Of a DNA stretch of 64,000 nucleotides, positions 58,524 to 64,000 are shown piece by piece. This stretch comes from Selenomonadales bacterium (GTDB lineage Bacteria; Bacillota; Clostridia; Christensenellales; QALW01): contig QALW01000043.1 of NCBI GenBank assembly GCA_003150515.1, positions 1-64,000 on the forward strand, in the 5' to 3' direction. Every line of letters starts with the position of its first letter. The first letter of the stretch is position 1. The notes beneath the pieces are model-generated. The model did not search any database. It was not told the origin of the DNA and saw only the letters and a list, made by a program, of their open reading frames with translations. Position numbers and translations under genes: made by a program.

Positions 58524-59852
58524 ATTAAATACACTAAAGAAGGCTGGCTCAAAAGCCTGGCGGTGTTCAGCGTGCTGCTGGTAATCGCCCTTGTGGGAGC
58601 GATTGCCGGGCTTATTTCAGGCGCGAACGAAAGGAACAGACTTAACGCCAGAATAAACAGTATGCTTGAAAGCAGGCTGTATAATATAATTTATGAAATG
58701 GACGATATTGAAACTAATCTGTCCAAGGCTGCGGTGGTAACCAGCGGAAAGAACGCCGCGCGGATATATTCGGAACTGTGCTCTCTCAGCGGAAAGGCTG
58801 AGCAAAATCTGTCGGCTATGCCCATCTCTCATCAGGCAGTGGAAAACTCCTTGAATTTTATCAATAAGCTGGGCGGCTTCTGCGAATATGCCATGCTTAA
58901 GTCAGTAGACGGCGATTTAAGCCAAGAAGACAGGGAGGGAGTGGAAAAGCTGTATTCCGCCTGCAAAAGCCTTAATCAGGAGATGCGCGAGCTTTCCGAA
59001 CAGCTTTCTTCGGGTGAAATGGATTTGGCGGCGGTGTATATAGACGGCGAGGGCAATAATTCCGGCCTGCTGAATGATTATTGGAGCTATTTGGCCGAAG
59101 CGGATATAGATTATCCTACGCTTATATATGACGGCCCGTTTTCAGACAGCGAACTGGACGGCCGGGCTGCGACGGACAGAGAGGAAATAAGCAGGGATGA
59201 GGCGCGCAGGCTGGCCGCCGGGCTGTTGGGCATAAATGAGATTCAGCTCAGCGAGGGAACGGATATAGAGGGAGATTTGCCCTGCTATTGCTTTAATATG
59301 GAAAACGGCAGCGTAAGCATATCCAAGCAGGGCGGCCTTCTGGAATGGTATACCAATTCACGCGAAATAAAGGAAGCCAAGCTTACTTCAGAAGAGGCTC
59401 AAATTAAAGCGGAGGAGTTTCTTGATGGATTGGGTTACGGAGAAATGGAAGTGGTTTGGGGTTCGGAATATGATAACGCCGTAGTCTTTAATGCCGCGCC
59501 GGTAGTAAATCAGGCCGTGATTTATCCCGATTTGATTAAAATAAAAATCGCGCTGGATGATGGAAGCGTAGTGGGCGTTGAAGGGCGGAGCTATATTATC
59601 AACAATAAGGAGCGTCAGATTAATCAGCCGTCCCATTCCGTTCAGGAAGCTGCGCAGAAGGTATTTGAAGGCCTGGAGGTAGAGCGAGAGCAGCTTTGTT
59701 TGATACCAATCTATGAGGAAGAACGGCTGTGCTATGAATTTACAGGCATATATAATGATAACAGGTATATTATTTATATAGACGCCGATACTCTTGAGGA
59801 AGTTAATGTTATGAGAATAATAAAAACGGATATAGGGGATTTGGTGTTATAA
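58524..59852 (+). CDS. ypeB: Germination protein YpeB, probable ATT start
   Basis: About 442 aa. One membrane segment (about 15-33 with the ATT start), a coiled-coil-rich region (35-190) and three PepSY-type repeats (about 205-430: ISRDEARRLAAGLLG, LTSEEAQIKAEEFL, SVQEAAQKVFEG). YpeB holds SleB in the spore. AAGGAGGGA at 58510-58518 is five to six bases before ATT 58524; a GTG at 58563 has no binding site and loses 13 residues before the membrane segment. The frame upstream ends at the sleB stop (58509-58511), so no other start exists. Family certain; start inferred. Confidence 0.85.
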   Translation: MKYTKEGWLKSLAVFSVLLVIALVGAIAGLISGANERNRLNARINSMLESRLYNIIYEMDDIETNLSKAAVVTSGKNAARIYSELCSLSGKAEQNLSAMPISHQAVENSLNFINKLGGFCEYAMLKSVDGDLSQEDREGVEKLYSACKSLNQEMRELSEQLSSGEMDLAAVYIDGEGNNSGLLNDYWSYLAEADIDYPTLIYDGPFSDSELDGRAATDREEISRDEARRLAAGLLGINEIQLSEGTDIEGDLPCYCFNMENGSVSISKQGGLLEWYTNSREIKEAKLTSEEAQIKAEEFLDGLGYGEMEVVWGSEYDNAVVFNAAPVVNQAVIYPDLIKIKIALDDGSVVGVEGRSYIINNKERQINQPSHSVQEAAQKVFEGLEVEREQLCLIPIYEEERLCYEFTGIYNDNRYIIYIDADTLEEVNVMRIIKTDIGDLVL

Positions 59853-59881
59853 TCAGTTAGTGAATAATTGTTTTTGATGCG

Positions 59882-59935
59882 AGCCTGCCTCCCCTTTTAA
59901 CGCTTTGCGTTAAAAGGGGAGGCAGGCTGTTTTTG
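59882..59935 (+). terminator. Terminator after ypeB
   Basis: Perfect 22-bp stem 59882-59903/59907-59928, loop TTT, followed by GTTTTTGG. Confidence 0.9.
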
Positions 59936-59948
59936 GAGCAGGGGGCAG

Positions 59949-60094
59949 TTTTTATTGGGACGGCGCGCGGCCCGGCCTGCGGCCGGGCCGCATGTCTCCC
60001 CCCTTTTCGGAAAGCAAAGCTTTCCGAAAAGGGGGGAGACATAGCTCAAAGGCGCCATATATGGCGCCTTTGGGCTGCGCCGTCCCAATAAAAA
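59949..60094. repeat. Three-arm palindromic element
   Basis: 18-bp outer stem (59949-59966 with 60077-60094). Arms without spacers: 59967-59977/59981-59991 (11 bp, loop TGC, GCCCGGCC core); 59992-60015/60019-60042 (24 bp, loop AAA, ATGTCTC ... AAAGC); 60043-60058/60061-60076 (16 bp, one T-G). It follows the ypeB terminator. Confidence 0.95.
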
Positions 60095-60140
60095 AGCATT
60101 GTATTCTGATTGCGTCGTTTATAGCTCTTATAATATCAGA

Positions 60141-60169
60141 TTGAGAAAAGGAGTATGATGTGATATAAT
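60141..60169 (+). promoter_or_regulatory. Promoter of yfbR
   Basis: TTGAGA (60141-60146), 17-bp spacer, TATAAT (60164-60169). Confidence 0.65.
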
Positions 60170-60222
60170 TATTATTAAGATTATAAATCTATAAATAAAC
60201 TGATATATTAGAAGGGGTTAAG

Positions 60223-60795
60223 ATGTATCATTTTTTCGCCTATATGGCCAGAATGAAATATATTGAGCGCTGGGGCCTTATGCGCAACACTAAGCAGGAA
60301 AATATTCAGGAGCATTCGCTACAGACGGCAATGCTGGCTCATGCGCTGGCCGTTATCCGGAACAAGCTTTTCGGAGGAGATATAGACGCGGAGCGGACAG
60401 CGGCTGTGGCCATGTTCCATGAAGCCAGCGAAATTATAACCGGGGATTTGGCCACGCCTATAAAATACTATAACCCCGAAATAAAAAAGGCGTATAAGGA
60501 ACTGGAAAATATAGCCTGCCGGCGGCTGATAGACATGCTTCCGCCAGAATTGCAGGCCGTTTATTCGGAATATATGCTGTGCCCGGACGAGGAGATTAAC
60601 AAAATTGTAAAATGGGCGGATAAGCTTTGCGCGTATTTTAAATGCGTAGAGGAGCTTAATCTGGGCAATACTGAATTTGCCAGCGCTGAAAAAAGCATAC
60701 TCAGTGAGATTGAGGGGATAGACGCTCCTGAAGTAAGATATTTTATGGAGCATTTTGCTCCCAGCTTTAAATTGAATCTGGACCAGATGGGCTGA
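60223..60795 (+). CDS. yfbR: 5'-deoxynucleotidase, YfbR type
   Basis: 190-aa HD-domain phosphohydrolase acting on deoxynucleoside 5'-monophosphates. HD motifs: NIQEHSLQTAMLAHALA (His33) and MFHEASEIITGDLATPIKY (HE variant of HD). Short compared with HD hydrolases of other families, and close to YfbR in length. Start ATG with a weak binding site. First gene of a three-gene run with 60809 and 61606. Confidence 0.85.
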   Translation: MYHFFAYMARMKYIERWGLMRNTKQENIQEHSLQTAMLAHALAVIRNKLFGGDIDAERTAAVAMFHEASEIITGDLATPIKYYNPEIKKAYKELENIACRRLIDMLPPELQAVYSEYMLCPDEEINKIVKWADKLCAYFKCVEELNLGNTEFASAEKSILSEIEGIDAPEVRYFMEHFAPSFKLNLDQMG

Positions 60796-60808
60796 GAAAG
60801 GAGAAAAT

Positions 60809-61603
60809 ATGCGGCTGGGAATTTCTACGGCGTCTCTTCACGGGCGAATGAATACGGAGGACGCGCTTAGATGGATTGGAGATACCGGCGCTTCGTGCGC
60901 AGAGGTTTTTTTGTCTTCGCACAGCGAATACAAGCGCTCGTTTGCCGCGAGGCTTTTTAGCGCGCAGCGCGATACGGGCGTGCAGGTTAGCTCCATACAC
61001 ACCCTAAACACTCATTTTGAGGCGCAGCTTTTTTCTTCGGGCCGGCAGATGGACGACGCGCTGGCTATTTTTGAAAGCGTTTTGGCAATAGCGGAGGAGC
61101 TGGGCGCGCAAAACTATGTAATGCACGGGCCGGGTATTATAAAATATATGAAGTATAATACCGATTATAGTTTTTACGGCGAGCGTACTGCGTTTTTAAG
61201 CGGGCTTTGCGAGCGCAGAGGGGTAAAACTGACATGGGAAAACGTGCATTGGGCTCATTATAACCATCCGGATTTTATAACGCGTTTGGCTCACGAATGC
61301 CCGTGCCCCGTTTATACTACATTGGATATAAAGCAGGCTATGCAGTCGGGCGAGGATTATATGTCTTATCTCTCCTTAATGGCTGGGCGCCTTGAAAACG
61401 TTCATATATGCGATTATGACCATGAAGGCATGCTGTATATGCCCTTAAAGGGAGAATTTGATTTCAACAGCTTTTTTGACAGGCTTGTATCATTTCAATA
61501 TCAGGGCCCGGTTATTATCGAGGTATACAATAAATGCTATCAGGAATTGGACGAGCTGACTGAATGCTATAAGTCGCTCTCAAAAATATTGGAAGGGCGA
61601 TAG
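60809..61603 (+). CDS. TIM-barrel sugar-phosphate isomerase/epimerase-like protein
   Basis: 264 aa of the AP-endonuclease-2/xylose-isomerase-like TIM-barrel superfamily. Possible metal ligands: H near 108 (MHGPG), E near 143 (TWENVHW), H near 173-200, E near 243 (VIIEVYNK). Conserved barrel segments SSIHTLNTHFEAQLF and YVMHGPG. Substrate unknown. 13 bp after yfbR and 2 bp before the methyltransferase gene. Confidence 0.75.
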   Translation: MRLGISTASLHGRMNTEDALRWIGDTGASCAEVFLSSHSEYKRSFAARLFSAQRDTGVQVSSIHTLNTHFEAQLFSSGRQMDDALAIFESVLAIAEELGAQNYVMHGPGIIKYMKYNTDYSFYGERTAFLSGLCERRGVKLTWENVHWAHYNHPDFITRLAHECPCPVYTTLDIKQAMQSGEDYMSYLSLMAGRLENVHICDYDHEGMLYMPLKGEFDFNSFFDRLVSFQYQGPVIIEVYNKCYQELDELTECYKSLSKILEGR

Positions 61604-61605
61604 GC

Positions 61606-62343
61606 ATGGCGCGCAATATATTTGATAACGAAATTTTCTTTAATAATTATATGGAGCTTAGAAACGGGGGACAGAATTATAACGAATTGCTGGAGCAGCC
61701 GGCTATGCGCGCGCATTTGCCCGAACTGGCGGATAAAAGCGTATTGGATTTGGGATGCGGTTACGGGGATAACTGCCGGGATTTCATAAGGCGGGGAGCT
61801 GGCAAAGTTGTCGGAATAGATATTTCAGAGCGCATGCTTGAAGCGGCTGAGGCTGAGCAAAATCCCGCCGGGCTTCGTTTTATCCATATGGATATGGCGC
61901 ATATATCAGAATTGCGGGAGAAATTCGATTTTATTTACAGCTCTCTGGCTTTTCATTATATAAAGGATTTTGCGTGCTTTGCAAAAGACGTGTACGATTT
62001 ATTGAACGAGGGAGGGGAACTGCTGTTTTCGCAGGAGCATCCCATTGCTACGGCTACAATGGACGGGCTGGGACATTATAACAGAGATGAAGCGGGAGAG
62101 GCTGTTTCATATACAATGTCGGATTATACCCGCGGCGGCAAGAGGAGCGTGCATTGGTTTGTGGACGGAGTAGAAAAGTATCATCGCACTATGGGCGAAA
62201 TAATTACCGAGCTGGCGGGAGCGGGCTTTCATATTCTGGAGCTGGAAGAGCCTGTGCCGTCAAGCGAGGCAATTCAGATGCTGCCCGGATTGAAAAAAGA
62301 ATTCATTAAGCCTAGTTTTATGATTATAAAAGCAAGAAAATAG
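61606..62343 (+). CDS. SAM-dependent methyltransferase
   Basis: 245 aa, class I fold: SAM motif VLDLGCGYGDN near 43-53, D near 70 (VVGIDIS), IYSSLAFHYIKD. Methyltransferase_11/25-type, substrate unknown. It begins 2 bp after the TIM-barrel gene, so co-translated. A three-arm palindrome follows. Confidence 0.85.
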   Translation: MARNIFDNEIFFNNYMELRNGGQNYNELLEQPAMRAHLPELADKSVLDLGCGYGDNCRDFIRRGAGKVVGIDISERMLEAAEAEQNPAGLRFIHMDMAHISELREKFDFIYSSLAFHYIKDFACFAKDVYDLLNEGGELLFSQEHPIATATMDGLGHYNRDEAGEAVSYTMSDYTRGGKRSVHWFVDGVEKYHRTMGEIITELAGAGFHILELEEPVPSSEAIQMLPGLKKEFIKPSFMIIKARK

Positions 62344-62363
62344 AGGAGAATTTTATTGTTTAA

Positions 62364-62477
62364 GGGCAGGGCCCGGCCTCTGGCCGGGCCCTAAGTCTCC
62401 CAGTCTCCCTTAAAGCTTTGCTTTAAGGGAAACTGGGAGACTCGGCCCCCGGCGCCTTAAGGCGCCGGGGGCCGCCC
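62364..62477. repeat. Three-arm palindromic element
   Basis: Short outer stem GGGC/GCCC (62364-62367 with 62474-62477). Arms: 62368-62378/62382-62392 (11 bp, loop TCT, GCCCGGCC core); 62393-62416/62420-62443 (24 positions, two mismatches, loop TTT, AAGTCTC ... AAAGC); 62444-62458/62459-62473 (15 bp with the palindromic centre TTAA). Lies between convergent genes 61606 and 62525. Confidence 0.9.
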
Positions 62478-62524
62478 ATTTATATTTTAAGATTGCAGAA
62501 AATGCATTATATAAGATTTGCGGG

Positions 62525-63184
62525 TTATTGAATCAATTGGTAATCATCGGCGCGCAGAGCGTCAACTAGCTCTTTATTGTTTTTTACTGTTCTATTGAGG
62601 ATCAGTCCTCCTCTTCCCACATCCTCCGTTTGGTGAAAATCAGAGCCGGATATTTTATGCAGATTAAATTTATCTGCCCAGGCATGGGCTATATCGTTTC
62701 TGGAATCATGGCGGGGATTGCCGTTATGCGCTTCAATGCCAAAGAGCTTATTAGGAGGTATTATGTGTATATTATTCCTAAAAGGGTGAGCCTGATAGAT
62801 CAGCGCGTCATCGGGGAGTATATTAAGAAAGGAATCCAGATCCATCTGATTCAGAAATTTATGCGAGCGCAGAAACTCTTCATCTAAGCCGTATACCAGA
62901 AAATCGGTAGGCAGCGAGCAGTCGAAGCAAAGCTCCAGCCCTAAAAAGACTGACAGCCCGATTTTATCTCCTTCTTCTTGGGCAAGCTTAAAGCCGTTCA
63001 TATAAAAATCCATTAACTGTTCAAATGAACTATCGTGCATAATATCGATGAAATAACGGCTGTAATGATTGGTAATGACAATTCCGTCATATCCGTTGTC
63101 TTTATATAGTTTAACTGTATCCTTTGCGGACACATGCGCGCAGAAGCTGACTTCGCTGGTATGCGCGTGCATTTCCAACTTCAT
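62525..63184 (-). CDS. PHP-domain phosphoesterase-like protein
   Basis: 219 aa. PHP motifs EMHAHTSEVSFCAH (residues 4-17), VITNHYSRYF, and further His/Asp (QAHPFRN, SGSDFHQ) for a tri-metal site. Similar to small PHP proteins of unknown substrate, sometimes annotated as histidinol phosphatase-like. Different from the hydrogenase-linked PHP protein at 50173. Start ATG after AAAGGGA. Confidence 0.8.
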   Translation of the reverse strand: MKLEMHAHTSEVSFCAHVSAKDTVKLYKDNGYDGIVITNHYSRYFIDIMHDSSFEQLMDFYMNGFKLAQEEGDKIGLSVFLGLELCFDCSLPTDFLVYGLDEEFLRSHKFLNQMDLDSFLNILPDDALIYQAHPFRNNIHIIPPNKLFGIEAHNGNPRHDSRNDIAHAWADKFNLHKISGSDFHQTEDVGRGGLILNRTVKNNKELVDALRADDYQLIQ

Positions 63185-63242
63185 AAAATTATTCCCTTTC
63201 TGAGTTAATTGAGCATTTAGATTTTATATCGCCTTTAGAATC

Positions 63243-63271
63243 TTGTCAATTTGATAAATACATTGTATATA
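63243..63271 (+). promoter_or_regulatory. Candidate promoter of the last gene
   Basis: TTGTCA (63243-63248), 17-bp spacer, TATATA (63266-63271), giving a leader of about 100 nt. Confidence 0.5.
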
Positions 63272-63380
63272 GAAATGAATGTTAGAATTGTACTAGTTTA
63301 AGTTACTATTGTTGATTGTATAATTGAAAGCTGAATGCTTATAATAAAATCAAATAAAAAAGTATTAAGGAGGAATTGCA

Positions 63381-64000
63381 ATGAAGAAGTTTACTATTAT
63401 TCTGGCTGCCGCATTGGCGCTTTGCATAGCTATTATGCCTTCGCTGGCCGCAGCGGCGTTCCCCGCTGCAAGCGGTTCGTATAAGAATGCCGGCGCCGTA
63501 GGAGACTCTTCCTCAACATTAACGCAAACTATTGCTGATGACGGCAGCACTCTTGCGCTTAAGGGGACGGAGGGCTTTATCAATATACATCCCGCTACTG
63601 GTTATATAGGCAATTGGGCGGGACACAGAACCAATAAATATTTGGCTATTCAATTTGAGAATAAGACGGATAGTCCTCTGGGATTTGTATTCGTTATCGG
63701 CTTAATGTATAGCGGCGGCGGCGCTTCGACCGAAACATTAGTGAAAAAGGTTATGGCTTATAATGCCGATATGACTGAGAATACTAACGTTGATATTACC
63801 GAAGTGGACGGTTCAGGTCTGGGCAGAGATTTTAATTTGACGCAGATTACTGTTCCTGCCAAATTTAACGGATGGCTGCTTATTCCCAATACCTCCGTTG
63901 ATATAAACGGATTCCCTGAAGTTTCTGAGGACGGCGCACTGGCTGCGGTAGACAATAGTACCTGGAATGATGTTATATCTGCCGACCGTACTGATGAATA
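63381..64000 (+). CDS. Secreted protein, C-terminus beyond the window
   Basis: At least 206 aa, cut off at the window end. Signal peptide MKKFTIILAAALALCIAIMP to about Ala26, then a Gly/Ser/Thr-rich, beta-rich region with IGNWAGHRTNKYLAIQFEN. No cysteines in the visible part after the signal. ATG 63381 has AAGGAGG eight bases upstream. Family not recognised; a carbohydrate-binding or surface-layer role is possible but unproven. Confidence 0.7.
   Translation, partial: MKKFTIILAAALALCIAIMPSLAAAAFPAASGSYKNAGAVGDSSSTLTQTIADDGSTLALKGTEGFINIHPATGYIGNWAGHRTNKYLAIQFENKTDSPLGFVFVIGLMYSGGGASTETLVKKVMAYNADMTENTNVDITEVDGSGLGRDFNLTQITVPAKFNGWLLIPNTSVDINGFPEVSEDGALAAVDNSTWNDVISADRTDE

Larger units (their letters stand above)
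59853..60222. other. Intergenic region ypeB-yfbR
   Basis: 370 bp holding a terminator (59882-59935), a three-arm palindromic element (59949-60094) and the yfbR promoter (60141-60169). Confidence 0.7.

Overview
The window looks like core chromosome of an anaerobic, endospore-forming Bacillota (class Clostridia). The sporulation set (spoVG, cotJABC, spoIIE, a SpoIIQ-like M23 protein, spoIIR, sleB-ypeB), strong AGGAGG ribosome-binding sites, AddAB instead of RecBCD, and an NADH/ferredoxin [FeFe] hydrogenase all point there. Order or genus cannot be fixed from the sequence alone. No insertion sequence, prophage, integrase or CRISPR array was seen. The only RNA gene recognised is tRNA-Pro(GGG).

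Layout. 0-3.3 kb: an SDR dehydrogenase and a divergent TetR regulator that appears to start at ATT, then a flavoprotein. 3.4-5.4 kb: spoVG and cotJABC. 5.4-8.3 kb (minus): PTS-IIC-like membrane protein, secreted ComEC-like hydrolase, DUF3006, DUF1292. 8.5-13.7 kb: glnS, then minus-strand pepV and three membrane-anchored proteins. 14-22.8 kb: addB-addA, a small membrane exporter, a TtcA-like PP-loop protein and a surface protein. 23.2-28.7 kb: a 2-oxoacid dehydrogenase operon, E2-E3-E1, with the two E1 chains fused. 28.8-38 kb: lyxose isomerase, a LysM-CAP protein, nadE, a HAD phosphatase, a LUD protein, DUF421/DUF4363 and spoIIE. 38-45 kb: tRNA-Pro, a NusG-II protein, a K+/H+ antiporter, an M23 protein, a Nudix hydrolase and a large glycosidase-like protein. 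45-54.4 kb (minus): a hydrogenase region with the bifurcating enzyme genes hydC/hydB/hydA and an upstream sensory-type hydrogenase with paired DRTGG and GHKL-ATPase proteins and a PHP protein. 54.4-64 kb: cysK, yhaM, a 50-aa protein, spoIIR-sleB-ypeB, yfbR, a TIM-barrel protein, a methyltransferase, a PHP protein and a secreted protein cut by the window end.

The most striking unexplained structure is a family of intergenic palindromic elements. In each of seven, an outer inverted-repeat stem (4-40 bp) encloses three consecutive hairpin arms, usually with no or very few unpaired bases between them, so the strand can fold as a four-way junction. All lie downstream of the 3' end of a gene. Five have a long middle arm (24-27 bp) with a 3-nt loop, and four share a GCCCGGCC first-arm core. 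An eighth element seems cut by the left edge. A second theme is start-codon choice: TTG or GTG starts with good ribosome-binding sites are common, and two genes (TetR and ypeB) are best explained by ATT starts.

Functionally the window joins redox metabolism (hydrogenase, 2-oxoacid dehydrogenase, NAD synthesis), recombinational repair, and successive stages of spore formation and germination. Promoter and start-site calls come from motif inspection by eye.
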